A stretch of DNA of 41,701 bases from Erythrobacter sp. (GCA_030065195.1 JASJDE010000016.1:1-41701); one strand, 5' to 3'. Shown: positions 27,421 through 37,200, numbered from the stretch's first letter. Notes: generated by a model from the letters alone, not told the origin. Translations and numbers: made by a program.

Positions 27421-28422
27421 TCAATCCGCCTTGAACGGCACCTGACCCAGATCGCCCATACCTACGGTTCCGCTTGCCATTTCCAGCATCCGGTCCAGGC
27501 TCCGCTTGGCTTTCAAACGCAGATCTTCGTCGATCTCGATCCGCGGTTCGAGATCGCGCAGCGCGACGTAGAGCTTCTCCATCGTGTTCAATGCCATGTA
27601 GGGGCAGATGTTGCAGTTGCAGTTGCCGTCCGCGCCCGGCGCGCCAATGAAAGTCTTCTCGGGCAGCGCCTTTTCCATCTGGTGCATGATGTGCGGCTCG
27701 GTCGCGACGATCAGGGTGTCGCCTTCGAAGTTCTTTGCGTACTTCAGGATCGAGCTGGTCGAGCCGACGTGATCGGCGTGATCGATGATCGAGGGCGGAC
27801 ACTCGGGGTGCGCGGCAACCGGGGCACCGGGGTGCTGCTCCTTGAGCTTGAGCAGTTCAGTCTCGCTGAAAGCTTCGTGGACGATGCACACGCCCGGCCA
27901 CAACAGCATCTCACGGTTGAAATTGCGCGACAGCCAGCCGCCCAGGTGCCGGTCGGGGCCGAAGATGATCTTCTGCTCGGGCGGGATCTGTTCGAGGATC
28001 GTTTCCGCGCTCGATGAGGTGACGATCACGTCCGACAGCGCCTTAACCTCGGTCGAGCAATTGATGTAGGTCAGCGCGATGTGATCGGGGTGCGCCTCGC
28101 GAAACGCCTTGAACTTTTCCGGCGGGCAGCTGTCTTCGAGGCTGCATCCGGCGTCCATGTCGGGCAGCACCACGATCTTCTCCGGCGAGAGGATCTTGGC
28201 GGTGTCGGCCATGAACTTCACCCCGCAGAACGCGATCACGTCGGCATCGGTGTCCGCCGCCTTGCGCGACAGTTCGAGGGAGTCGCCCACGAAGTCGGCA
28301 ATGTCCTGGATATCGGGCGTCTGGTAGTAGTGGGCGAGGATTACCGCGTTGCGCTCTTTGCGCAGACGATCGATCTCGGCGAGCAGATCGTCGCCGCTGG
28401 GAACTTTGGTTTCGATGCTCAT
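27421..28422 (-). CDS. nadA: Quinolinate synthase
   Basis: A 333-residue NadA, the 4Fe-4S enzyme that condenses iminoaspartate and dihydroxyacetone phosphate to quinolinate in NAD synthesis. Three repeated-fold domains are recognisable: HYYQTPDIQDIADFVGDS, INCSTEVKALSDVIVTSS and MALNTMEKLY. The probable cluster ligands are C93 (DAGCSL), C208 (AHPEC) and C273 (NICPYM). No nadB or nadC is adjacent. It is divergent from an acyl-CoA synthetase with 118 bp between them. Confidence 0.96.
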   Translation of the reverse strand: MSIETKVPSGDDLLAEIDRLRKERNAVILAHYYQTPDIQDIADFVGDSLELSRKAADTDADVIAFCGVKFMADTAKILSPEKIVVLPDMDAGCSLEDSCPPEKFKAFREAHPDHIALTYINCSTEVKALSDVIVTSSSAETILEQIPPEQKIIFGPDRHLGGWLSRNFNREMLLWPGVCIVHEAFSETELLKLKEQHPGAPVAAHPECPPSIIDHADHVGSTSSILKYAKNFEGDTLIVATEPHIMHQMEKALPEKTFIGAPGADGNCNCNICPYMALNTMEKLYVALRDLEPRIEIDEDLRLKAKRSLDRMLEMASGTVGMGDLGQVPFKAD

Positions 28423-28540
28423 CGTCGGACCGCCTCTGTTCTTGGGCTAATTATCTTGCGTAGGATATAGGGAATGATGCGCCGATTTGCGAGCGCTTTG
28501 CGCTGCCTTTGTGCTAGCGTGAGGGCGAGGGGAGGAATCG

Positions 28541-30157
28541 ATGTATCAGCTTGATCTGAAAGAGGCATATTGCCCGCCGCAGGCAGACACCGAGTATCGC
28601 GAGCGGACGATCGAAGATATGCTGCGCGAGCAGGCAGCCGAGCGTCCCGAGGCGATGGCTTTGCGCGAATTGCTGGCCGACGGGGCGATCGGGCGCGAAT
28701 GGACCTATGCCGAACTGCTCGCCGATGCCGAACGCTGCGGGCGGGCACTGGCAGCGCGTCACCCGGCAGGTACACGGATCGCGATCATGGGCGGCAATTG
28801 CCCCGAATGGGTGCTGGTGCAGCTTGGCGCGGCAATGGCTGGACTTACCATCGTCACGGTCAACCCGTCCTTCATCGCCCGAGAGGTGCGTTACGTGCTC
28901 GAGCAATCGGGCTCGGGCGCGGTCTACTACCAGCCCAATGTTCGTGGCAGTGCGTTGCGCCCGGTTGTCGATGAGGCCGCTGCAGGACTTCACGCTTCCG
29001 ACTTCATCATCGACATCACCGATCACGCCGAGCTTTTCGCGGGCGAAGGCGACGGCGAGCTGCGCGAGAACAAGCCGCAAGATATCTGCATGATCCAGTA
29101 CACTTCGGGCACGACCGGTTTCCCCAAGGGCGTGCTGCTGCACCAGCATGGTCTGCTGCAAAGCAACTACGACATTTTCGTGCGATGGGGCCTTGAGCCC
29201 GGTCACACCGTCACCTGCCCGTTCCCGCTGTTCCATACTGCCGGCAGCGCTGTGTGCGTTCTGGGGACGCTCTCGCATGGAGCCACCTTGCTGCTGGTGT
29301 CGGTGTTCGATCCGGTCGCGGTCGCCAAGGCGGTCGAACGCGAGAAGCCCGAAGTGCTCGGCGGGGTCGCGACCATGATCTTCGCGATCATCGAGGCCGC
29401 GAAAGCGACCGGCACCGATGTCTCCAGCGTGAAGACCGTGGTCAGCGGCGGCGCGATGGTTCCGCCCGAATTGAATCGCGCGGCGCAGGCGACCTTCGGT
29501 GTGCCGATCCTGATCGTCTACGGGCAGACCGAGACCTCGCCCGCTATCACCGCCGCATGGCCGACCGACAGCGGCGCGGAATTGACCGAAACTATCGGCC
29601 AGCCGTGCTCGCACATGGAAGTCTCGATCCGCTCCCCCAATGAGAATTCGGTCTGCGCCATCGACGAGCAGGGCGAAATCTGCATGCGCGGATACAACAT
29701 GATGGTTGGCTACAACGACAATCCGGAAGCCACTGCAGAGACAATCGACGCCGATGGCTGGCTGCATACCGGCGATCTCGGCAGCATCAGCGCGCGCGGC
29801 TATGTGAAGATCACCGGCAGGGTGAAGGAGATGATCATTCGCGGCGGAGAGAACCTGTTCCCGGCCGAAATCGAAGCGGCGCTGCTCGAACATCCGGCGA
29901 TCGCCGAGCTTGCCGTGGCGGGTGTGCCGGACGAGAAATGGGGCGAAATTGTCGCAGCCTTCTTGCGATTGGCGGATGGGGCGGAGCGACCTTCGGATGA
30001 CGACCTGAAAGCCTTCATTCGGGAACGCCTATCCCCGCAGAAGACCCCGGCGCATTGGGTGTGGGTCGACGAATTCCCGCTGACGGGATCGGGAAAGATT
30101 CAGAAATTCGCGCTGGCTGAGGCGTTTGCGAAAGGGGAAATGGCCGAGGCGCGGTGA
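28541..30157 (+). CDS. AMP-forming acyl-CoA synthetase
   Basis: A 538-residue ANL-superfamily enzyme that activates a carboxylic acid to its CoA thioester through an adenylate. Core motifs are all present: YTSGTTGFPKGV (P-loop), YGQTETSP, GWLHTGDLG, the hinge GRVKEMIIRGGENLFPAEIE and the catalytic Lys of GSGKIQKF. Acyl specificity (medium/long chain, or an aromatic acid) cannot be read. A strong GGGGAGG site lies just before the ATG. No beta-oxidation partners are visible. Confidence 0.93.
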   Translation: MYQLDLKEAYCPPQADTEYRERTIEDMLREQAAERPEAMALRELLADGAIGREWTYAELLADAERCGRALAARHPAGTRIAIMGGNCPEWVLVQLGAAMAGLTIVTVNPSFIAREVRYVLEQSGSGAVYYQPNVRGSALRPVVDEAAAGLHASDFIIDITDHAELFAGEGDGELRENKPQDICMIQYTSGTTGFPKGVLLHQHGLLQSNYDIFVRWGLEPGHTVTCPFPLFHTAGSAVCVLGTLSHGATLLLVSVFDPVAVAKAVEREKPEVLGGVATMIFAIIEAAKATGTDVSSVKTVVSGGAMVPPELNRAAQATFGVPILIVYGQTETSPAITAAWPTDSGAELTETIGQPCSHMEVSIRSPNENSVCAIDEQGEICMRGYNMMVGYNDNPEATAETIDADGWLHTGDLGSISARGYVKITGRVKEMIIRGGENLFPAEIEAALLEHPAIAELAVAGVPDEKWGEIVAAFLRLADGAERPSDDDLKAFIRERLSPQKTPAHWVWVDEFPLTGSGKIQKFALAEAFAKGEMAEAR

Positions 30158-30181
30158 CGCCTGCGCCGCAAATCATCGGTT

Positions 30182-31051
30182 TTATGAAGCAGGAGAGAGC
30201 GCTCCGACCAAGAGCGCGGTAAGCAATCCAAACATCCCCAATAGGATGCAGGTCAGCACTATCAGGAACCGGAACGGCTTTTCGCGCCATGGCAGCCAGA
30301 ACATCGCTGTTCGAACGAATTTCCCTGCCGCCGGGTAGGCGCAGATCATTCGCACCGTGACGGTCAGGAATAATGGCAATGAGCCGATGGCCGCCGCATA
30401 GACGTAGACGCCCGTGAGGTTCTGAAAACGTGCGGCATTGAGGAATGTCTCGGGAATTGCGCCAAGTGCCACGCCGATGTCGCCGCCAAACGATCCGAAT
30501 ATCAGGGCGAAGGCGCTCCAAACCACCGCACTGATCGCGAAGAACAGAAACAGTCGGAATGCGATATCGAGGAAAAGCAGGCCAATGCACGCGAACAGTC
30601 CGAAATCCTGGAGCCGCGCCATGTAGCTTCGGTAGGGCAGCATTGCGATCGCGTTGACAATAAAGACCTTCAGCAAACCATCGAAAAACAGCTGGGAAGC
30701 AAAGTTTCTCGAAATCTCGCCGCCTGCCTGGAACTGCATCCAGAACCCACCGACATTGGTGAAGTAGACCACGCCCACTGCGAGCATCGATAGAAACGAG
30801 AGCAGCAATACGTTGGGGAGATAGGAACCCAGCGATCGATTTGCGGGAAAGTACCTTTCGAACGCCGCCCGGACGTCGGGTAAGACCTTTTCAAATCCAC
30901 CCTTCTCGTAGTCGGAAACAACTCCGGTAAGTCGTTCCCGCCCCTCCTTCGACACGAATTTGTCCGCATTCCAGAACATCGTCATCAATATGACGACAAA
31001 AGCGAAGCTGCTGGTCAGATAGGGAAGCAACAGCTCCGCGAATTCGCTCAT
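30182..31051 (-). CDS. Unrecognised multi-pass membrane protein
   Basis: A 289-residue protein with six or seven hydrophobic helices and a soluble segment (about 35-75) after the first helix. I recognise no family. The ATG overlaps the stop of the MBL-fold gene upstream (ATGA), so the two are probably co-translated and may work together. It converges with the acyl-CoA synthetase gene with 24 bp between. Confidence 0.7.
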   Translation of the reverse strand: MSEFAELLLPYLTSSFAFVVILMTMFWNADKFVSKEGRERLTGVVSDYEKGGFEKVLPDVRAAFERYFPANRSLGSYLPNVLLLSFLSMLAVGVVYFTNVGGFWMQFQAGGEISRNFASQLFFDGLLKVFIVNAIAMLPYRSYMARLQDFGLFACIGLLFLDIAFRLFLFFAISAVVWSAFALIFGSFGGDIGVALGAIPETFLNAARFQNLTGVYVYAAAIGSLPLFLTVTVRMICAYPAAGKFVRTAMFWLPWREKPFRFLIVLTCILLGMFGLLTALLVGALSPAS

Positions 31052-31941
31052 GCCGCGTTTCCGATCGTCCCGCTCCAGATATCTCCATCCAGAGCCGCCA
31101 ATCCTCGTTTTTCCAGATCGATAAGGTGCGCGGTTACGCTCATCTCGGCAGCCGAAATCAGGCGCTCGTCGAGGCCTTTGTACATATCGGGAATGAAATC
31201 AGACACGGGACGCGACGCTTCTCCCAACAGCCGCAATATCTGGTTCTCGCGCTGACGGCGATGGCCGATCATACTGCGGACCAGTTGCTGGGGCCTGGTG
31301 ATCGCCGCGCCATGCGCCGAATGATAGACTTTGTCTCCGCGCGCCATCAGCTTTTCGAGGCTTGCCATATAGTCGCCCATGTCTCCGTCGGGCGGGATGA
31401 CGACGCTGGTCGACCAGCCCATGACGTGATCTCCGGTGAAAAGCGCCCCCGCTTCCTCCAACGCAAAACACAGATGGTTTGAAGTATGGCCCGGAGTCGC
31501 CACAGCCGTCAGCGTCCAGCCGGTTCCGCACATCTGCTCTCCGTCTTCGAGAATACGATCGGGCGAATAGGTGGCGTCGAATGCCTCGTCCGATCGCGGC
31601 AGGTCCGTTTGCAGGACCAGCGGCGCGCAACCGACGACCGGCGCGCCGGTCAGTTCCGACAAGGGTGCGGCCGCAGGCGAATGATCGCGGTGCGTGTGTG
31701 TGCACATGATTGCAACGATGCTTGCAGCGCCGACCGCTTCTACAATTGCCGCGAGATGCGCGGCGTCGTCCGGTCCGGGATCGATTACGGCGCAGTCCGG
31801 CCCGTCGCCTTGACCGACCACATAGGTCTGCGTGCCCGTGTAGGTGTAAGGCGAAGGATTTGGCGCGAGCACTCGCTTCACCAATGGTTCGACCTGTTCG
31901 GCCTTGCCCGTCGGCCAGGGTTTGGGTGGGATGCCTGCCAT
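31048..31941 (-). CDS. MBL-fold metallo-hydrolase (LACTB2-like)
   Basis: A 297-residue metallo-beta-lactamase-fold hydrolase with the metal-binding THTHRDHS, followed by GHTSNHLCF and TGDHVMGWS. A C-terminal winged-helix-like region (ERLISAAEMSVTAHLIDLEKRG) matches the LACTB2-type architecture, whose known members include RNases and thioesterases. The substrate is not clear. ATG 31941 is preferred to 31992 because the extra 17 residues are not family-like. It is divergent from glpK. Confidence 0.9.
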   Translation of the reverse strand: MAGIPPKPWPTGKAEQVEPLVKRVLAPNPSPYTYTGTQTYVVGQGDGPDCAVIDPGPDDAAHLAAIVEAVGAASIVAIMCTHTHRDHSPAAAPLSELTGAPVVGCAPLVLQTDLPRSDEAFDATYSPDRILEDGEQMCGTGWTLTAVATPGHTSNHLCFALEEAGALFTGDHVMGWSTSVVIPPDGDMGDYMASLEKLMARGDKVYHSAHGAAITRPQQLVRSMIGHRRQRENQILRLLGEASRPVSDFIPDMYKGLDERLISAAEMSVTAHLIDLEKRGLAALDGDIWSGTIGNAA

Positions 31942-32046
31942 AGACCTGCATATGCAGGGGGTTGGCAGACCTGTCGAGTGGGACGACGTCATGCTTGCGG
32001 TCGCCGCTCGACCGGTTAGGACGGCGAGAAACGGGAGTGCGATTTC

Positions 32047-33516
32047 ATGTCAGACTATATCCTCGTGCTCGACGAAGGCACGACATCCACGCGCGCGATG
32101 CTGTTTGCGAGCGATGGCGTGCTCGCGGCCAGTGCGCAAGAGGAACTGACCCAGCATTACCCGCAAAGCGGCTGGGTGGAGCATGATGCGGGAGAGATTT
32201 GGGAGAAAACTCTCGCTTGTGCCAACGAGGTCATCCCAAAGGCGGGTGGGGCTGCGTGTATCGCTGCGATAGGTATTACCAACCAGCGCGAAACCGTGGT
32301 GGCATGGGACAAGGCGACGGGAGAGCCGCTCACCCGCGCCATTGTATGGCAGGATCGCCGCACAGAGCGGTTCTGTTCCGAATTGCGCGACGCGGGTCAC
32401 GAGGCGGATGTCCAGCGTCGGACCGGGCTGTTGCTCGACCCGTACTTCTCCGGCACCAAGATGCGCTGGATGCTCGACAACGTGCCCGAAGTTCGGGCGG
32501 CCGCGGACAAGGGCACCTTGGCATTCGGAACTGTCGAAAGCTGGCTGATGTTCAAGCTTACGGGCGGCGCGCATGTCTCGGACGCCAGCAACGCTTGTCG
32601 CACGCTGCTGCTTGAACTGGATGGCGACCAGTTCGACCAAGGATTGTGCGACCTGTTCGGAGTCCCCTGCGCAGCGCTCCCAAGAGTGATCGATATGTCG
32701 GGCGAGCTTTGCGAAACCGAAATGGGCCTATTTGGCCGCACGATCCCGATAACGGGTCTGGTCGGAGACCAGCAGGCCGCGACGATTGGGCAAGAGTGCC
32801 TGGCTCCGGGAGAGACGAAAGCGACCTACGGCACGGGTGCATTCGTCCTGACCAACCAGGGCAGCACGATACCACGCTCTGAAAACCGCCTGCTGGGGAC
32901 GGTCTTGTTTCAGGTCGACGGCAATCGGACCTATGCAATCGAAGGCTCCGTTTTTGTGGCCGGCAGCCTTGTGCAATGGCTGCGCGACTCGCTCGGTGTC
33001 GTCGATGCCGCTTCCCAAACCGAGGAGTTGGCGCGTTCCATACCCGACAGTGGCGGGGTGACGATCGTGCCGGCACTGGCAGGCTTGGGAGCACCGCATT
33101 GGCGGGCGGAAGCGCGGGGTGTGATTACGGGGCTGAGCTTCGCCAGCGGCAAGGCGGAATTGGCTCGCGCCGCTCTCGAGGCGATGGCGCATCAGACCTA
33201 CGACTTGGCCCAGGCCTTTTCTGCCGACGGAGCGGCGTGGGGCACCTTAAGGATCGATGGCGGGATGGCGGCCAATGACTGGATGGCTCAGGATCTGGCC
33301 GATATGCTTGGCGTGAGCGTGGAACGTCCGAGTTTCGTTGAGACCACCGCCTTGGGCGCTGCAATGCTCGCCGCGGCGGGAGCGGGACTCTATCCGGACC
33401 TCGCCAGCGCGGCTCGATCCATGCGCGGCACGCTCGCGCGTTTCGAACCCGACATGCCGGACGAGGTGCGACAGGACAGGCTGAGACGTTGGAAACGGGC
33501 GCTGGCGGCGGCCTGA
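32047..33516 (+). CDS. glpK: Glycerol kinase
   Basis: A 489-residue FGGY-family kinase that phosphorylates glycerol to glycerol 3-phosphate. Recognisable parts are LDEGTTSTRAMLF, GITNQRETVVAWD, AIVWQDRRT, the ATP-site GDQQAATIGQ and YGTGAFVL, and DGGMAANDWMAQ near the end. Length is normal. GGGAG precedes the ATG. No facilitator (glpF) or dehydrogenase (glpD) is nearby. It converges on the RcdA-like gene with only 3 bp between the stops. Confidence 0.96.
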   Translation: MSDYILVLDEGTTSTRAMLFASDGVLAASAQEELTQHYPQSGWVEHDAGEIWEKTLACANEVIPKAGGAACIAAIGITNQRETVVAWDKATGEPLTRAIVWQDRRTERFCSELRDAGHEADVQRRTGLLLDPYFSGTKMRWMLDNVPEVRAAADKGTLAFGTVESWLMFKLTGGAHVSDASNACRTLLLELDGDQFDQGLCDLFGVPCAALPRVIDMSGELCETEMGLFGRTIPITGLVGDQQAATIGQECLAPGETKATYGTGAFVLTNQGSTIPRSENRLLGTVLFQVDGNRTYAIEGSVFVAGSLVQWLRDSLGVVDAASQTEELARSIPDSGGVTIVPALAGLGAPHWRAEARGVITGLSFASGKAELARAALEAMAHQTYDLAQAFSADGAAWGTLRIDGGMAANDWMAQDLADMLGVSVERPSFVETTALGAAMLAAAGAGLYPDLASAARSMRGTLARFEPDMPDEVRQDRLRRWKRALAAA

Positions 33517-33519
33517 AAT

Positions 33520-33984
33520 TCAGCGCCGGCCGGCTTCGAATTCGCGCCCGATCTGTTCCTGAAACACACGAGCGGGCGAAATCGTCTCGCAATTCCGCCT
33601 CCACGCCGCATCGAGGCGTGCAACGCGCCTGTGCAGACGCTCGGTTTCCCAGATCAACGCGCAGGTCTCCGGCTCGAGCAATTCGAGTTGGGCTCTGTCC
33701 GACGGCCGATCTTCGGGCAATGACCCATTCCTGCGGACCTGCTTTTCCGACAACTCACCGGAGAAATAGGCGCGTTGGTTGAGCAGCCAGGCGAGGACAT
33801 GCATCATTCGGGTTGTCGTCTTGAGGCCTTCGGTCGACAAGGCCAACCGGATTGAAGTGTCTTCTCCGTTCGTGGGGCCTTTCGTGCCCAGAGCGAAGAC
33901 CGCTCTTACATCGTCGGCCAGTACCAATGCTTCGGTGTACAATGCCTCGATTATCGGGCGGGAGAGATTGGTGGTCCTGTCCAT
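33520..33984 (-). CDS. DUF1465 / RcdA-like protein
   Basis: A 154-residue alpha-helical protein of the DUF1465 family, which includes RcdA, the adaptor for ClpXP degradation of the cell-cycle regulator CtrA in Caulobacter. Typical features are the early LSRPIIEALYTEALVLADDV, MMHVLAWLLNQRAYFSGELS, and ALIWETERLHRRVARLDAAW. The C-terminal acidic or extended peptide varies across the family. Function in this organism is inferred by homology only. A 163-bp gap to the YdcH gene holds no obvious gene. Confidence 0.85.
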   Translation of the reverse strand: MDRTTNLSRPIIEALYTEALVLADDVRAVFALGTKGPTNGEDTSIRLALSTEGLKTTTRMMHVLAWLLNQRAYFSGELSEKQVRRNGSLPEDRPSDRAQLELLEPETCALIWETERLHRRVARLDAAWRRNCETISPARVFQEQIGREFEAGRR

Positions 33985-34147
33985 GGTGCAACACCAGCGC
34001 TAGGCTTGGAAATCGTTTATCGCCAGCAGGATAAGGATAGTTTCCCGGCGTTTTCCAAAAGCGTCCCACGCCGGTACAGAATCGGCGTTGCGTTAGTGAG
34101 GCGGCCCGTGCCGAGGCGTCGATCAATCGCGCGTATTCTGGCACCAA

Positions 34148-34345
34148 TCAGGCGATAATGTCAGGCAACAACGTGTCTTCGATAATCGAAATCTGGTCCT
34201 TGAGACGCAATTTGCGCTTCTTGAGCCGCGCGATCTGCAATTGATCGGTTGAACCGGCTTCCGTCAATGCGGCAATCGCGGCATCGAGATCGCGGTGCTC
34301 CGTCTTGAGCAATTCGAGCTGTTTTCGAAGCTCCTGCTCGTTCAT
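34148..34345 (-). CDS. YdcH/DUF465 small coiled-coil protein
   Basis: A 65-residue helical protein from ATG 34345. The core IARLKKRKLRLKDQISII is diagnostic of the YdcH family, whose cellular role is not settled. A longer frame to 34468 has no family support. A paralogue lies divergently at 34601 with 255 bp between. Confidence 0.8.
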   Translation of the reverse strand: MNEQELRKQLELLKTEHRDLDAAIAALTEAGSTDQLQIARLKKRKLRLKDQISIIEDTLLPDIIA

Positions 34346-34498
34346 TCCGTTCACCACTCCCCAAATTTCGCACCGGTCAGCCCTGCCATACATGCGAGCC
34401 CCGATCGCCGCAGCGCCAGTGAGCTTTCGACACGACCGAAAACGCGGCGATTCACCGCTGGCTTCCACGGCAACACCGATTCACCCGAATGAATGGGT

Positions 34499-34526
34499 TT
34501 GCAAGTTAATCATCTTATGGTTTGAT
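34499..34526 (+). promoter_or_regulatory. Candidate sigma-70 promoter for the second YdcH gene
   Basis: TTGCAA and TTTGAT hexamers stand 16 bp apart in an AT-rich island of otherwise GC-rich sequence, about 75 bp before the ATG at 34601. Each matches the consensus at four of six bases. Sequence only. Confidence 0.35.
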
Positions 34527-34565
34527 CACTTTCTGCGGTTCGTCCGCATTGGACGAGTCGCTCCC

Positions 34566-34581
34566 CGGGGGCAGCCCCCCG
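34566..34581 (+). promoter_or_regulatory. GC hairpin just before a ribosome site
   Basis: CGGGGG pairs perfectly with CCCCCG across a four-base loop, ending eight bases before the AGGAG of the YdcH-like gene at 34601. No T run follows, so it is more likely a leader structure than a terminator. Confidence 0.4.
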
Positions 34582-34600
34582 ACACAATAGGAGAACATCT

Positions 34601-34768
34601 ATGGCGTCGTCCGCAGCATCCTCCCACGTCAATGCGCTGGAAAACAAGCATGCCGGCCTCGAAGCAAAGCTTCGCGAAGAAATGGCCCGCCCCGCGCCCG
34701 ACACTGCGACGATCCAAATTCTAAAGAAGAAGAAGCTTCGATTGAAGGAAGAGATCGAGCGCGCCTGA
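34601..34768 (+). CDS. Second YdcH/DUF465 small protein
   Basis: A 55-residue gene. AGGAG lies eight bases before the ATG. The C-terminal half, ILKKKKLRLKEEIERA, is clearly related to the divergent YdcH protein at 34148, while the Ser/Ala-rich N-terminus differs. It precedes ptsP by 68 bp on the same strand, so it may be co-transcribed with it. Confidence 0.75.
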   Translation: MASSAASSHVNALENKHAGLEAKLREEMARPAPDTATIQILKKKKLRLKEEIERA

Positions 34769-34836
34769 AGGCGCGAAAAATTCTTCTGCGCGCGCGCTTT
34801 GATTTTGGAGTGCGGGTTCTTTAGGCGGGGGGCGAA

Positions 34837-37107
34837 ATGACCGCCGCCGCTTCCGCTCGACAGATTCTCACTCGCCTGCACGAAATCATGGCTTCGCGCA
34901 TGCATGCGCAGGGCAAGCTCGATCGTGTGGTCGAGATCGTGGGAGAGAGCCTGACGAGCGAGGTCTGCTCGATCTATTTGCTGCGCGAAGGCATGCTCGA
35001 ACTGTTTGCGACGCGCGGACTCAATCAAAGCGCCGTCCATGTCACGCGCATGGCGATCGGCGAAGGTCTCACCGGTACGATCGCCGACAATGTCGAGACG
35101 CTGAACCTCGCCGAGGCCAAGGCCCACCCCGACTTCCAGTATCGCCCGGAAACCGGTGAAGAGAAGTTCCACTCGTTTGCTGGCGTCCCGATCGTCTATC
35201 GCGAACGCGCTGTTGGAGTGCTGTGCGTCCAGCATCTAGATCCGCGCCGCTACGAAGAGGTCGAGATCGAAGCCCTGCAAACCACCGCCATGGTGCTTTC
35301 GGAGCTGATCGCAAATGCCGAGCTGATCGACGAAGAAGAAGCGCGCGGCCTGACCGAGGAGCAAACCGGCCCGCAGACAATTCCGGGCCTGACGTTGGTG
35401 AAAGGGCTCGGAGCGGGGCAAGCGGTCTTTCACCAGCCACGGGTCCAGATCACGCAAGTCGTTGCCGATGATATCGAGGCGGAACGCCAGCGGGTTTACC
35501 GCGCCTTCGACAAGATGCGCGAGCAGATCGACAACCTATCGAACCAGGCTGAATTTGGCGTGGGCGGCGAGCACGAAGAAGTGCTCGCAACCTACAAGAT
35601 GTTTGCCTACGATGAGGGGTGGTCACGGCGCATCAATGAAGCGATCGACAGTGGGCTTACCGCCGAAGCCGCGATCGAACGGGTGCAGCAACATACGCGG
35701 ATGCGGATGCGCGAAATCGACGATCCGCTGCTTGCAGACCGGATGCACGATCTGGAGGACCTCGCCAATCGGCTGCTCCGGATCGTTTCCGGCCAGTTGG
35801 GCACCGCCGCATCGCAAGGCTTGCGGCGCGACACGATCCTGATTGCGCGAAACTTGGGACCGGCGGAACTGCTGGAGTACGACCGCCGCAGGCTCAAAGG
35901 CGTCATCCTCGAAGAAGGCTCGCTCACCGCGCATGTCGTAATCGTTGCCCGAGCCATGGGAGTCCCGGTTCTGGGGCAGGCGAAAGGCATTCGAGCGATT
36001 ATTCGCGACGGCGACGAGATATTGCTCGATGCCACCGTCGCGAGCGCCACCGTGCGTCCCTCCACCCAGGTCGCAGAGGCTTTCGAGGCGCGCTTTGCCA
36101 AGTCGCGCGAAAAGCAGGCAGCCTATGCCGAACTGCGCGATGTCGAGCCTTTCACGCGCTGCGGAACGCGAATCCAGGTGATGATGAATGCCGGTTTGCG
36201 CGATGATATCAGTGCGCTCGCGATGACGGGTGCCGATGGAGTGGGGCTGTTTCGCACCGAATTCCAGTTTCTCGTATCCGCAACGCTGCCGCAGCGAGAA
36301 CGACAAATGCGGCTATATCGCGACGTACTCGAAGCGGCCGGTGAGAAGCCGGTGATATTCCGAACGGTTGATATCGGCGGCGACAAGGCAGTTCCCTATC
36401 TCGCGTCCGACGTCGCCGAAAGCGACGAGAATCCGGCAATGGGCTGGCGCGCCTTGCGACTGGCCCTCGAACGCGAAGGCTTGATGAAGGCGCAGGCACG
36501 TGCCTTGCTGGAAGCGAGCGCCGGCAGAGCGCTCTATGTCATGTTTCCCATGGTGTCCGAACCCTGGGAATTCGATGCTGCCAAGGCGGTCTTTGACGAG
36601 CAACTTGCGTTCCTGCGATCCAAGAAGAAAATTCTTCCCGAAGCGATCCACTACGGAGCGATGCTCGAAGTGCCCGCTCTGGCCGAAGTGCTCGACGTAC
36701 TGCTTCCCAAGCTCAGCTTCCTGTCGATCGGGACCAACGATTTGACGCAGTTTCTGTTTGCGGCGGACCGCGCCAACCCCAAATTGGCGCAGCGCTACGA
36801 CTGGCTCAGCCCATCGATCCTGCGATTTTTGCGCCGCGTCGCCCAAACGACGCATGGCAGCGGAGTCGATATCGGCGTTTGCGGTGAGATGGGAGGGCGC
36901 AGGCTCGAAGCGCTCGCGCTGCTCGGCATCGGATTCCGCCGCCTCTCGATCACGCCTGCCGCAGTCGGTCCGATCAAGGAACTCGTGCGAAAGATCGATC
37001 TCGCCGAATTGAGCGAAGCAGTGACTACTTGGCTCGGAGACCCGGGCGCGAACATGCGAGACGAGCTTGGCAAGTGGGCCGCAGACCGCGACATCGAGAT
37101 CGACTGA
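34837..37107 (+). CDS. ptsP: PtsP, enzyme I of the nitrogen phosphotransfer system
   Basis: A 756-residue phosphoenolpyruvate-protein phosphotransferase of the EI-Ntr type, which takes phosphate from PEP and passes it to NPr. An N-terminal GAF domain (about 1-165) senses a small ligand in this family. The phosphohistidine domain carries H366 in GSLTAHVVIVAR, where the commoner sequence is TSHAAI. The PEP-binding barrel has FRTEFQF, DIGGDK, SIGTNDLTQ and the proton-donor Cys of VCGEMGG (C692). No NPr or EIIA-Ntr gene is in the window. Confidence 0.95.
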   Translation: MTAAASARQILTRLHEIMASRMHAQGKLDRVVEIVGESLTSEVCSIYLLREGMLELFATRGLNQSAVHVTRMAIGEGLTGTIADNVETLNLAEAKAHPDFQYRPETGEEKFHSFAGVPIVYRERAVGVLCVQHLDPRRYEEVEIEALQTTAMVLSELIANAELIDEEEARGLTEEQTGPQTIPGLTLVKGLGAGQAVFHQPRVQITQVVADDIEAERQRVYRAFDKMREQIDNLSNQAEFGVGGEHEEVLATYKMFAYDEGWSRRINEAIDSGLTAEAAIERVQQHTRMRMREIDDPLLADRMHDLEDLANRLLRIVSGQLGTAASQGLRRDTILIARNLGPAELLEYDRRRLKGVILEEGSLTAHVVIVARAMGVPVLGQAKGIRAIIRDGDEILLDATVASATVRPSTQVAEAFEARFAKSREKQAAYAELRDVEPFTRCGTRIQVMMNAGLRDDISALAMTGADGVGLFRTEFQFLVSATLPQRERQMRLYRDVLEAAGEKPVIFRTVDIGGDKAVPYLASDVAESDENPAMGWRALRLALEREGLMKAQARALLEASAGRALYVMFPMVSEPWEFDAAKAVFDEQLAFLRSKKKILPEAIHYGAMLEVPALAEVLDVLLPKLSFLSIGTNDLTQFLFAADRANPKLAQRYDWLSPSILRFLRRVAQTTHGSGVDIGVCGEMGGRRLEALALLGIGFRRLSITPAAVGPIKELVRKIDLAELSEAVTTWLGDPGANMRDELGKWAADRDIEID

Positions 37108-37200
37108 TCCCGCAAAGCGAGCGGCACAGCGCGATTCGTCCGACCAGCGGTTCTCCCTCGCGGGCCAGCTGTTAGATTGTGTTTCCGACGCAGCGAATCG

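Noticed and set aside
28514..29893. 459-residue open frame antisense to the acyl-CoA synthetase
   Set aside because: It lies opposite a gene with complete ANL motifs and has the His/Arg/Gly-rich look of an antisense frame.
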